Made by a program: the position numbers and the translations under genes. DNA of 64,000 bases from CAMLIZ01 sp036231905 (GTDB lineage Bacteria > Pseudomonadota > Gammaproteobacteria > Burkholderiales > Burkholderiaceae_C), in the NCBI RefSeq assembly GCF_036231905.1, contig NZ_JAZARE010000001.1, positions 558,001 to 622,000 on the forward strand, given 5' to 3'. Below the pieces are notes generated by a model. The model was given only the letters and a program-made list of their open reading frames with translations, did no database searches and was not told the DNA's origin. This document shows, one piece after another, positions 14,244 through 22,044 of this stretch (positions are counted from its first letter, which is position 1; each line of letters begins with the position of its first letter).

Positions 14244-16664
14244 GTGCTCGCCAGTGCCCTGCTGTGCGGCCTGTATGCACGCGGCGGCGCGGGCTGGCTG
14301 CTCGGTTTCGTCGCCCTGGTGCCCTGGCTGCACACGCTGGACCGCAGCCGCACGCTGGTTGGCACGCTGCTGGGCGCCTGGGGCATGTGTGTGGCCTTCA
14401 CCGCCGCCGGTTTTGCCTGGTTCGGCAGCGCCATCGGCCAGTACACGCAGTGGGGCGAAGCCGCCGGCCTGGCCCTGCTGCTGGTGGCCGCGCCGCTGTT
14501 CCAGCCGCAGATCCTGGTGTTTGCGCTGGTGCGCCACCTCGCCCGCCGCTGGCACGGGCCCGCACTCTCCGCGCTTGCCGGCGCCGCCGCGTGGGTGGCC
14601 ACCGAATGGTGGGTGCCGCGGCTGCTCGACGACACCCTGGGGGTGGGCCTGCATCCGTCGAGGCTGCTGCGCCAGGCCGCCGACCTGGGCGGCACCGCCG
14701 GCCTCACGCTGGCGCTGCTGCTGGTCAACGAAGGCGTGGCGCGGGCCTGGGCGCAACGAGCAGGCGGCCTGCGTGCGGCCGCGCGGCCGCTGGCCGCCGC
14801 CGCGCTGGTGCCGCTGCTGCTGGCCGGGTATGGCGCCGCCACGCTGTCCGCACAAGCCACGCCCACCACCCAGCCGCTGCGCCTGGGGCTGGTGCAGTCC
14901 AACATCGTGGACTACGAACGCCTGCGCCAGGAGAAAGGCGCCGCGGCGGTGGTGCGCGAGGTGCTGGACACCCATTTCGCGATGAGCTACGACGCGGTGG
15001 AGCGCCAGCATGCGGACGCGGTGCTCTGGTCGGAAACGGTGTACCCCACCACCTTCGGCCATCCCAAGAGCGAAGCCGGCGCGGAGCTGGACCGCGAGAT
15101 CCTGGCGATCGTCAACGCCGCCGGCGTGCCCTTCGTGTTCGGCACCTACGACCGCGATGCCGCCGGCGAGTACAACGCCGCCGCCTTCGTGGCGCCGGGC
15201 ACCGGCCTGCTCGGCCTGTACCGCAAGGCCCGCCCCTTTCCGTTCACCGAGTACGTGCCGCCCTGGCTGGACGGGCCGGCGCTGAGGCGCTGGCTGCCGT
15301 GGACCGGCCACTGGCAGCCGGGGGACGGTGCGCGCGTGTTCCCGCTGCGCCTGGCCGACGGCCGCGAGATCCCCGTGCTGCCGCTGATCTGCCTGGACGA
15401 CATGGATACGCAACTGGCGATCAACGGTGCCCGGCTGGGCGCGCAGGCCATCCTCACCTTGTCCAACGACGCCTGGTTCAGCGCACATCCGCAAGGCGCC
15501 GAGCTGCACCTGGCCGCGGCCGCGTTCCGCAGCATCGAAACCCGGCTGCCGCAGTACCGCGCCACCACCAATGGGCACAGCGCCGTGATCGACGCCACCG
15601 GCAGCGTGGTGGCCGGCTCCCGGATGGGGGAGCGCACGCTGGTGATCGGCGCGCTGCCGGTGCCGGTGCCGCCGCGCACGCTGATGGTGGCCTGGGGCGA
15701 CTGGGTGGGACGTGCGGCTGCGGGGTTCCTGGCGCTGCTGGCCCTGGCCACCGCCTGGCGCTCGTGGGCCCCAGGTGCGGCAGCTGCCACGCAGCCGGCG
15801 CAGGCGGTGGCTGCCCTGCCCGCCCGGGTATCGGTGCTGCCGCCCGCGGCGCGCCTGGCCGCCGGTGCGCTGCGCAGCTTGGCGCGCGCGAGCCTGCTGT
15901 GGATGGTGGCGGCCGTGCTGCTGGGCGATGGCGCGCTGCAGGCCAACACGTTGGCGCAGGTGAGGCTGTTTGCCGCGCTGGTGCTGCTGCCGGAAGCCGC
16001 CGCCTGGTGCGTGCTGCAGGCCTTTGCCGCACGGGCCGGCATCGAGCAGGGCGCGCTGGTGCTCACACGCGGCGCGCGCCGGCTGGAACTTCCGCTGCGC
16101 GACATCGCCGCGGTGCAGCCCTGGCGCCTGCCCATCCCCGGCCCCGGTGCAGCGCTGCGCCTGGTGTCGGGCGCGCATTGGCCGTATGGCGTCGCGCATG
16201 CCGACCCGGTGGGCCTGGCGACGGCGATCGCGGATGCGGGTGGCGCCGCGGCGCCACCGCGCCCCGCCTCGCGTGCCAGCCTCTATGCGCAAGCCCGCGG
16301 CGGCGCGCCGCGCGGCCGCCTGGACCAGTGGCTGGCCAAGTTCGTGCTGTTCCCGCTGATGCTCGCGATCCCCGCCTTCCGCCTGCACCAGCACATCGCC
16401 TACGGCAGCACCTTTGGCGAGGCCTACAGCTTCGGCCTCGGCGCCTGGCTCGCCACCTTTGCGCTGTGGTGGGCCGCCTGGGCGATCGGCGTGGTGCTGT
16501 GCGCTGCCGCCCTGCGCGCCGCGATCGAAGCCGGCACGGTGATGGCCGTGCTGCTGCGGCCCGGGCAGGCGGCTTCGTTGCGGCGCTGGCTGGAGCGCCT
16601 GGGCCTGGCCGCGCTGTACCTCGGTTTGCCCGCCTGGCTGCTGCTGCGCGCGGCGGCGAGTTGA
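14244..16664 (+). CDS. apolipoprotein N-acyltransferase-like protein with long C-terminal membrane extension
   Basis: An 806-residue protein from GTG 14244; a CTG at 14193 overlapping the previous stop could give a longer N-terminus. Residues about 1-215 are membrane helices. Residues about 220-480 form a nitrilase-fold domain with the Lnt triad: Glu264 in LWSETVYP, Lys328 in LYRKARPF, Cys383 in LICLDDMD. Spacing matches E. coli Lnt (267, 335, 387), and LTLSNDAWFS and YRATTNGHSAVID are conserved. Lnt transfers a fatty acid from phospholipid to the N-terminus of lipoproteins. About 290 further residues follow, with perhaps four more helices and a soluble stretch, absent from normal Lnt (about 510). 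It is likely a specialised paralogue working with the two genes before it. Confidence 0.8.
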   Translation: MLASALLCGLYARGGAGWLLGFVALVPWLHTLDRSRTLVGTLLGAWGMCVAFTAAGFAWFGSAIGQYTQWGEAAGLALLLVAAPLFQPQILVFALVRHLARRWHGPALSALAGAAAWVATEWWVPRLLDDTLGVGLHPSRLLRQAADLGGTAGLTLALLLVNEGVARAWAQRAGGLRAAARPLAAAALVPLLLAGYGAATLSAQATPTTQPLRLGLVQSNIVDYERLRQEKGAAAVVREVLDTHFAMSYDAVERQHADAVLWSETVYPTTFGHPKSEAGAELDREILAIVNAAGVPFVFGTYDRDAAGEYNAAAFVAPGTGLLGLYRKARPFPFTEYVPPWLDGPALRRWLPWTGHWQPGDGARVFPLRLADGREIPVLPLICLDDMDTQLAINGARLGAQAILTLSNDAWFSAHPQGAELHLAAAAFRSIETRLPQYRATTNGHSAVIDATGSVVAGSRMGERTLVIGALPVPVPPRTLMVAWGDWVGRAAAGFLALLALATAWRSWAPGAAAATQPAQAVAALPARVSVLPPAARLAAGALRSLARASLLWMVAAVLLGDGALQANTLAQVRLFAALVLLPEAAAWCVLQAFAARAGIEQGALVLTRGARRLELPLRDIAAVQPWRLPIPGPGAALRLVSGAHWPYGVAHADPVGLATAIADAGGAAAPPRPASRASLYAQARGGAPRGRLDQWLAKFVLFPLMLAIPAFRLHQHIAYGSTFGEAYSFGLGAWLATFALWWAAWAIGVVLCAAALRAAIEAGTVMAVLLRPGQAASLRRWLERLGLAALYLGLPAWLLLRAAAS

Positions 16665-16686
16665 CACGCGGCCGGGAACCCCGGCG

Positions 16687-17571
16687 CTACGGCATCACCA
16701 GCGACTGCGCGAGGTGGCCGTACACGGCGGACACCCGCCGAAGATGCCGGGACTCCGGATGCGTGAGCACCCACAGGTCGGTCTGGGCTTCCTCCAGCGG
16801 CTCGCCCAGGCGCACCACGTCCTTGCGGCCCTCGGCCAGGAACAGCGGCACGATGCCCACGCCCAGGCCCAGCCCGATCATCTCCAGCACCGACAGGATG
16901 CTGTTGACGCGATAGCGCGGTGTCACCTTCGGCAGGTGCCGCTTGCGCCAGACCACCGACGGATGCTCCGGCAGCGCATCGTCGGGGGCGATCCAGTCGG
17001 CCGCGGCAGCGTCCATCGATGCCGCGCGCCGCCCCCCAGGCCGCTTGGCGCCATACAGCGCCATGCGGATCGCGCCCACCCGCTTGCCCACCAGGTGCTG
17101 CGGCGGGCGCCGGGTGGCGCGCACGGCGATGTCGGCGTCACGCCGGGTCAGGCTGGCCAGCTCGTTGCCGGTGTGCAGCTCGTAGTGCAGCAAGGGGTGT
17201 TGCTGCTGCAGGCCCAGCAAGGCGGGGGCAACCAGGCCATGCAGCAGGGTGTCGGTGGTGGTGATGCGCACCACACCCGACACCTGGGCCGGCGACAGCG
17301 CCAGGGTGGAGCGCGCCGCCTCCAGCGCGGCCTCCATCTGCTCCGCATGCTCGCTCAGCTGCCGGGCCACCTCGTTGGGGCCGTAGCCCGCGCGGGTGCG
17401 TTCGAACAGCGGCTGCCCCAGGCCACGCTCCAGGCGCTGCAGGCTGCGGAAGACGGTGGAGGCGTCCACACCCAGCCGTTCCCCCGCGGCGGCCAGGGTG
17501 CCGCCACGCACCAGGGCCAGCACCACCTCGAGGTCGGCCGCACTCACGGTGTATTGCGTCAATGCAATCAT
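16687..17571 (-). CDS. LysR-family transcriptional regulator
   Basis: A 294-residue LTTR. The N-terminal winged helix (about 10-68) reads DLEVVLALVRGGTLAAAGER, then GVDASTVFRSLQRLERGL and GQPLFERTRAGYG. The effector domain follows from about residue 90. It is divergent from the doxX-GST pair, with an 81-base shared control region, so it most likely regulates that pair and itself, as LTTRs usually do. The co-inducer cannot be read from the sequence. It is convergent with the Lnt-like gene, 22 bases from its stop. Confidence 0.9.
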   Translation of the reverse strand: MIALTQYTVSAADLEVVLALVRGGTLAAAGERLGVDASTVFRSLQRLERGLGQPLFERTRAGYGPNEVARQLSEHAEQMEAALEAARSTLALSPAQVSGVVRITTTDTLLHGLVAPALLGLQQQHPLLHYELHTGNELASLTRRDADIAVRATRRPPQHLVGKRVGAIRMALYGAKRPGGRRAASMDAAAADWIAPDDALPEHPSVVWRKRHLPKVTPRYRVNSILSVLEMIGLGLGVGIVPLFLAEGRKDVVRLGEPLEEAQTDLWVLTHPESRHLRRVSAVYGHLAQSLVMP

Positions 17572-17589
17572 GCTTTGCCCTTTGGCCTA

Positions 17590-17618
17590 TTCACGCTTCG
17601 GTTCTGCAATCCTACAGT
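17590..17618 (+). promoter_or_regulatory. putative promoter of doxX-GST
   Basis: TTCACG (17590-17595) and TACAGT (17613-17618) are separated by 17 bases; each matches four of six sigma-70 consensus positions. It lies in the gap between the LysR gene and doxX, and is the best candidate there. Confidence 0.35.
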
Positions 17619-17652
17619 GGGCTCACCGCAACCTCCTCCTGAAGGATCAACG

Positions 17653-18075
17653 ATGGACTCCCCCTCCTCTTCCACGCCCCTGGGCATCGCCCTGCTGCGC
17701 ATCAGCCTGGGCGTCATGTGGATCTCCCATGCGCTGCTGAAGCTGCTGGTGTTCACGCTGCCCGGCACCGCCCAGTACTTCGCCAGCATTGGCTTCCCCG
17801 GTGTGCTGGCGTATCCGGTGTTCGCGGCCGAGTTGATCGGCGGCGTGGCGCTGGTGTTCGGTGTGTATGCGCGGCAGGTGGCCGTGGGGCTGCTGCCGAT
17901 CATGGTGGTGGCCGCCTGGGTGCATGGCCCCAACGGCTGGGTGCACACCAGCGCCGGCGGCGGCTGGGAGTACCCGGTGTTCCTGATCGTCGTGTCGATC
18001 GCGCTGTGGCTGCTGGGCGATGGCGCCGGCGCGCTCAAGCGCAGCACGCGGCTGACGTTTGCACCGGCGCACTGA
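17653..18075 (+). CDS. DoxX-family membrane protein
   Basis: A 140-residue protein with a ribosome site (GAAGGA). Four membrane helices are visible: ALLRISLGVMWISHALLKLL (about 10-30), YPVFAAELIGGVALVFGVYA (about 54-74), VAVGLLPIMVVAAWVHG and YPVFLIVVSIALWLLGDGA. This is the DoxX fold, found with thiol or redox systems and in quinol-linked complexes. The following GST gene begins one base after its stop, supporting a joint detoxification role under the divergent LysR regulator. The exact reaction is unknown. Confidence 0.88.
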   Translation: MDSPSSSTPLGIALLRISLGVMWISHALLKLLVFTLPGTAQYFASIGFPGVLAYPVFAAELIGGVALVFGVYARQVAVGLLPIMVVAAWVHGPNGWVHTSAGGGWEYPVFLIVVSIALWLLGDGAGALKRSTRLTFAPAH

Positions 18076-18076
18076 C

Positions 18077-18754
18077 ATGGGGACCACTTCACTCACCCTG
18101 GTGTCGCATCCGCTGTGCCCGTATGTGCAGCGCGCGGCCATCGTGCTCGCCGAAAAAGGCCAGGCCTTCGAACGCCGCGACATCGACCTGGCGCACAAGC
18201 CGGCGTGGTTCCTCGCGGTGTCGCCGCTGGGCAAGACGCCGGTGCTGCTGGTCGATGGCGAGGCGATCTTCGAATCGGCCGTGATCTGCGAGTACCTGGA
18301 GGACACGCTGGTGCCGGCGCTGCACCCAACGGACCCGCTTCGCCGCGCCCAGCACCGCAGCTGGATGGAGTTCGGCTCCGGTGTGCTCAACGCGATCGCC
18401 GGGCTGTACAACGCGCCAGAGGCCGACACCCTGGCCAGCCGCGCCCACGGGCTGCGCCAGATGTTCGAGCAGCTCGAGGCCGTGCTGGGCGAGGGCCCGT
18501 ACTTCGAGGGTCCGCGCTTCAGCGTGGTGGACGCGGTGTTCGGGCCGGTGTTCCGCTACTTCGACGTGATCGACCGCATCGCGGACTTCGGCTTGTGGAC
18601 CGGCCTGCCTCGGCTGGTGGCCTGGCGCGGCGCGCTGGCGCAGCGGCCCTCCGTCGAGGGTGCGGTGGCCCCGTCGTATCCCGATGCACTGCTGAAGTTC
18701 CTGCGCGAGCGCAACTCCGAACTCGGGCGCCGTGCGGCCATGGCGCCGGCGTGA
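18077..18754 (+). CDS. glutathione S-transferase (omega-like)
   Basis: A 225-residue GST. The ATG at 18077 lies directly after the doxX stop. The thioredoxin-fold N-terminal domain (about 1-82) has a redox-type Cys14 in SHPLCPYVQRA, typical of omega-like and stress-protein GSTs, and the conserved PLGKTPVLLVDG and ESAVICEYLED, which bind glutathione. The helical C-terminal domain includes FEGPRFSVVDAVFGPVFR, the N-capping motif of helix 6. It likely performs glutathione-dependent thiol transfer or dehalogenation in the cytoplasm; substrate unknown. Confidence 0.93.
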   Translation: MGTTSLTLVSHPLCPYVQRAAIVLAEKGQAFERRDIDLAHKPAWFLAVSPLGKTPVLLVDGEAIFESAVICEYLEDTLVPALHPTDPLRRAQHRSWMEFGSGVLNAIAGLYNAPEADTLASRAHGLRQMFEQLEAVLGEGPYFEGPRFSVVDAVFGPVFRYFDVIDRIADFGLWTGLPRLVAWRGALAQRPSVEGAVAPSYPDALLKFLRERNSELGRRAAMAPA

Positions 18755-18805
18755 CGGGCAGGCGCGCGCTGCGCCGGCGGCCGGGGCGCGGTAGCCTCCG
18801 CCTCC

Positions 18806-20026
18806 GTGGACTCCCTGATCGCCGCCGCCGCACGCGCCCTCGCAGGGGGCGACACCCTGGGCGCGCTCAAGCGGGTGGCGCTGCGCGAGGACCCGCCGGC
18901 GCTGGCCTTGCGCGGCATTGCGATGGCCCACCTGGGCGAGCATGCGCGTGCGCGTGATCTGTTGCGGCGCGCCGCGCGCGCCTTTGGCGCCCATGAGACG
19001 CTGGCGCATGCGCGCTGCGTGGTGGCCGAAGCCGAGGTGGCGCTGGCGATGCGCGATCTCGCCGGCTCGCCGCGCGCACTGGCCCTGGCCGCGACGCAGC
19101 TGGAGGCACGCGCCGACCGGGCCAACGCGCTGCAGGCACGGCTGATCGGCGTGCGGCGCCTGCTGTTGCTGGGCCGGTTGGACGAAGCGGCGGCGGCGCT
19201 GGCCCAGGTGCAGGCCCAGGGCGGTCCGCCCGCGCTGGTGGCGGTGGCCGAGCTCACCAGTGCCGAGCTCGCCCTGCGCTCGCTGCGCAGTGACGACGCA
19301 CAGGCCGCGCTCGAGCGGGCGCGGGAAGCCGCCGAACAAGCCGGCGTGCCGGCGTTGCAAGCGGAGGTGGCCGAGATGCGCGCCGCGCTGGACCGCCCCG
19401 CGGCCCGGCGCGTCGGCCACGATGGCGAGCAGCTGTTGCGGCTGGGCGAGGTGGCCGGGCTCATGGCCTCGGGCGCATTGGTGGTGGACGGCTGCCGGCA
19501 CGAGCTGCGCGCCGGGGAGGCCCGGGTGCCACTGGCGCGCCGGCCGGTGCTGTTCACCCTGGCCCGCACCCTCGCAGAGGGCGGCTGCGGCGGTGTCGCG
19601 CGCGAGGCGCTGATCGAACGCGCCTTCCGCACCCGGCGCCCGGACGAGACGCACCGGGCGCGCTTGCGCGTGGAGGTGGGCCGCCTGCGCGCGCTGCTCA
19701 AGGGGCTGGCTCGCATCGACGCCACGGCGCGGGGCTTCGTGCTCACGCCAGCCGACGGACGCGCCACCGTCGTGCTGGCGCCACCGATCGATGGCGGCCC
19801 GGCGTCGCTGCTCGCGCTGCTGGCCGACGGTGCCGCCTGGTCCACCTCCGCCCTGGCGCTCGCATTGGGCGACAGCCAGCGCACGGTGCAGCGTTCGCTC
19901 GCGGAGCTGGAAGCGGCCGGGCGTGTGCGCGCCGTCGGCCTGGCGCGTGCGCGGCGCTGGCTCGCGCCACCGCTGGCCGGATTCACGACGATCTTGTTAC
20001 TCCCCACGGCGCTGCCGCCTGAGTAG
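18806..20026 (+). CDS. TPR/winged-helix regulatory protein
   Basis: A 406-residue Ala/Leu/Arg-rich soluble protein starting MDSLIAAAARALAGGDTLGA (GTG at 18806). Residues about 1-200 form helical repeats resembling TPRs (LALRGIAMAHLGEHARARDL, ELALRSLRSDDAQAALERAR). Residues about 225-330 look like a winged helix of the transcriptional-activator type (RRPVLFTLARTLAEG, then RARLRVEVGRLRALLKGL). A final HTH-like segment follows (TSALALALGDSQRTVQRSLA, about 350-370). The design resembles regulators with a helical sensing array and DNA-binding end. A beta-propeller gene follows 55 bases later and may be its target or partner. Function inferred only. Confidence 0.7.
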   Translation: MDSLIAAAARALAGGDTLGALKRVALREDPPALALRGIAMAHLGEHARARDLLRRAARAFGAHETLAHARCVVAEAEVALAMRDLAGSPRALALAATQLEARADRANALQARLIGVRRLLLLGRLDEAAAALAQVQAQGGPPALVAVAELTSAELALRSLRSDDAQAALERAREAAEQAGVPALQAEVAEMRAALDRPAARRVGHDGEQLLRLGEVAGLMASGALVVDGCRHELRAGEARVPLARRPVLFTLARTLAEGGCGGVAREALIERAFRTRRPDETHRARLRVEVGRLRALLKGLARIDATARGFVLTPADGRATVVLAPPIDGGPASLLALLADGAAWSTSALALALGDSQRTVQRSLAELEAAGRVRAVGLARARRWLAPPLAGFTTILLLPTALPPE

Positions 20027-20081
20027 AGTGGCTGCTCGCGTCCCCACGGGGCGCTCGCCCGCCACCCAGCAAGGCATCGCC

Positions 20082-20759
20082 ATGACAGACACCAGCCTCC
20101 ACCACCCTGCCGAGGCATCCGTGCGCCCAGCCGAAGTGGTGCGCGAGTACGGGCCGTTTGCCGGTGCCAGCCGCGTGCATGGTGTCACCCATGACGGCGG
20201 CCAGGTGTGGGCCGCCACCGGCACGGCGCTGGTCCGCTTCGACCCGGCCAGCGGCGAGCCCAGCCGCACACTCCCCTGCGCCAGCGATGCGGGCACCGCC
20301 TTCGATGGGGTGCACCTGTACCAGATCGCCGAAGCGCGCATCGACAAGATCGACCCGGCCACCGGCGAAGTGGTTGCATCGATTCCCGCGCCTGGCCATG
20401 GCAGCGATTCGGGCCTGGCCTGGGCGGAGGGCAGCCTGTGGGTGGGGCAGTACCGCGACCGCCGGATCCACCAGATCGACCCGGCCAGCGGCGCGGTGCT
20501 GCGCACCATCGAGTCCAACCGCTTCGTGACCGGCGTCACCTGGGTGGATGGCGAGCTCTGGCACGGCACCTGGGAAGGCGACCAGAGCGAGCTGCGCCGT
20601 GTGGACCCCGCCACCGGCACCGTGCTGGACCGGCTGGCGATGCCGGAAGGCACTGGCATCAGCGGCCTGGAGTCCGACGGCGACGCCCTCTTCTACTGCG
20701 GCGGCGGAACGAGCGGCACGGTGCGCGCGGTGCGGCGCCCCAAGGCAACGCGCGGCTGA
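20082..20759 (+). CDS. beta-propeller protein (Vgb / glutamine-cyclotransferase-like)
   Basis: A 225-residue protein built of repeated propeller blades: VHGVTHDGGQVWAATG, then RFDPASGE; AFDGVHLYQIAEARIDKIDP; LAWAEGSLWVGQYRDRRIHQ, then IDPASGAVLRTI; VTWVDGELWHGTWEG, then RVDPATGTVLDRL. Each blade has a W/Y-V/L core and a D-P-(A)-(S/T)-G turn, as in streptogramin lyase-like and glutamine-cyclotransferase propellers. No signal peptide is visible, so it is cytoplasmic. It is small for an enzyme of this type, and no catalytic residues can be assigned. It follows the TPR/winged-helix regulator. Confidence 0.8.
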   Translation: MTDTSLHHPAEASVRPAEVVREYGPFAGASRVHGVTHDGGQVWAATGTALVRFDPASGEPSRTLPCASDAGTAFDGVHLYQIAEARIDKIDPATGEVVASIPAPGHGSDSGLAWAEGSLWVGQYRDRRIHQIDPASGAVLRTIESNRFVTGVTWVDGELWHGTWEGDQSELRRVDPATGTVLDRLAMPEGTGISGLESDGDALFYCGGGTSGTVRAVRRPKATRG

Positions 20760-20811
20760 CATCGCCGACCCGGCTGCACGCCGACGCCGCGGCCGGCCAT
20801 AGCGCGCCGCC

Positions 20812-22044
20812 TCAGGCGGACAGCGCCTTGGACGCCGGCGGCGCGGGCACCTGCGCGGCCAGCCTGGCGCCACGCAGCATCAGCAGTGCCGCCAGCGCCG
20901 ACAGCGACAAGCCGGACGACAACCACACCGCGCCCGCCCCCCAGCGGTCCAGAGCCACGCCAAAAGCAAAGGGCGCAAAGGCCTGCGCCACCCGGGCCGG
21001 CACCATCATCCAGCCTTGCCGGGCGCCATAACCCGCCGCACCGAACAGCACCAGCGGCAGCGTGCCCTTGGCAATGGTGAGGATGCCGTTGCCCGCCCCA
21101 TGCAGGACCGCAAAGGCGGTGGCCACCGGGCTGCCGAGGGTGAGCAGCAGCACCGCACCCAGTGGATGCGCCAGCGCCGCCAGGCGCGCGGACAGCAGCG
21201 GATGCACCTTTCTCAGCACGCCGAACTCCAGCAGGCGGCCGCCCACTTGCGCCGGCCCCACCAGCGCGCCCACACCGACCGCCACCGCCAGGCTGGCCCC
21301 CGCGGCCTGCAGCAAGCGCGGCAGGTGAGCCGCCATCGCGGTGCTGACGAACCAGGTGGTGGCGAACACGAAGGACAGCAGCAGGGCCGTCCGGGTGCCG
21401 TGAGATGCGTCCGGTGCAGGCGCAACGGAGGGGAGGCCGGGGGCCGCCAATGCTGGCGCCACTTGCTGCCGGGCCGCACGCGGCAGCCAGGCATTCAGCG
21501 GCAGGCCCAGCAGCAGGTGCAGCCCGGCCCAGCCGAAACAGGCCTGGCGCCAGCCGAAGTGCGCCTCCATCCAGGCCGTCAGCGGCCAGCCCACCGTGCT
21601 GGCAAAACCGGCGACCAACGTGATGCCGGTGATCGGATTGCGGGCGCCCTGGTGGTACAGCCGCACCAGCGTGGCAAACGCTGCTTCGTAGAGCCCGCTG
21701 CCCATGGCCAGGCCCAGCAGGGCCCAGGCGGCAAAGAGCGTGAGCCGGTCCTGTGCCAGGCCCAGCGCCACCAGGCCGGCGGCGAACAGCGCGTTCGTCG
21801 CCATCAACACCGGCCGGCCACCGCGCAGGTCGATCAGGCGCCCTGATGCGGGGCCGACGGCCGCGGACACCAGCAGCGCGAGCGTGAAAGCCGCAAAGAC
21901 GGTGGGCACGCCCACGCCGAGGTCGTGCGCGATCGGCGCGGCCAGCATCGCGGGCAGGTAGTACGAGGACGCCCAGGCCAGCGTCTGCGCCGCGCCCAGC
22001 GTGGCCACCACACGCGTCTGCGATGGAAGCAAAGCCTCAGCCAC
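20812..22044 (-). CDS. MFS efflux transporter, last gene of the ars operon
   Basis: A 410-residue transporter with about 12 membrane helices. The GTG at 22044 overlaps the end of the ArsN-ArsO fusion gene by eight bases and puts the first helix (TLGAAQTLAWASSYYLPAML) near the N-terminus; the longer frame adds a Pro/Arg-rich leader antisense to the tail of that gene. Typical MFS features include ASGRLIDLRGGRP-like loop PASGRLIDLRGGRPVL (about 70-85) between helices 2 and 3. Translational overlap with an arsenic gene suggests it exports an arsenical or a conjugate made by the operon. It is not clearly ArsJ, since no GAPDH gene is present. Substrate is inferred. Confidence 0.8.
   Translation of the reverse strand: MAEALLPSQTRVVATLGAAQTLAWASSYYLPAMLAAPIAHDLGVGVPTVFAAFTLALLVSAAVGPASGRLIDLRGGRPVLMATNALFAAGLVALGLAQDRLTLFAAWALLGLAMGSGLYEAAFATLVRLYHQGARNPITGITLVAGFASTVGWPLTAWMEAHFGWRQACFGWAGLHLLLGLPLNAWLPRAARQQVAPALAAPGLPSVAPAPDASHGTRTALLLSFVFATTWFVSTAMAAHLPRLLQAAGASLAVAVGVGALVGPAQVGGRLLEFGVLRKVHPLLSARLAALAHPLGAVLLLTLGSPVATAFAVLHGAGNGILTIAKGTLPLVLFGAAGYGARQGWMMVPARVAQAFAPFAFGVALDRWGAGAVWLSSGLSLSALAALLMLRGARLAAQVPAPPASKALSA

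Noticed and set aside
13998..16667. 889-codon minus-strand frame
   Set aside because: Gln/Arg/His-rich shadow of the Lnt-like gene, whose catalytic residues prove the plus strand.
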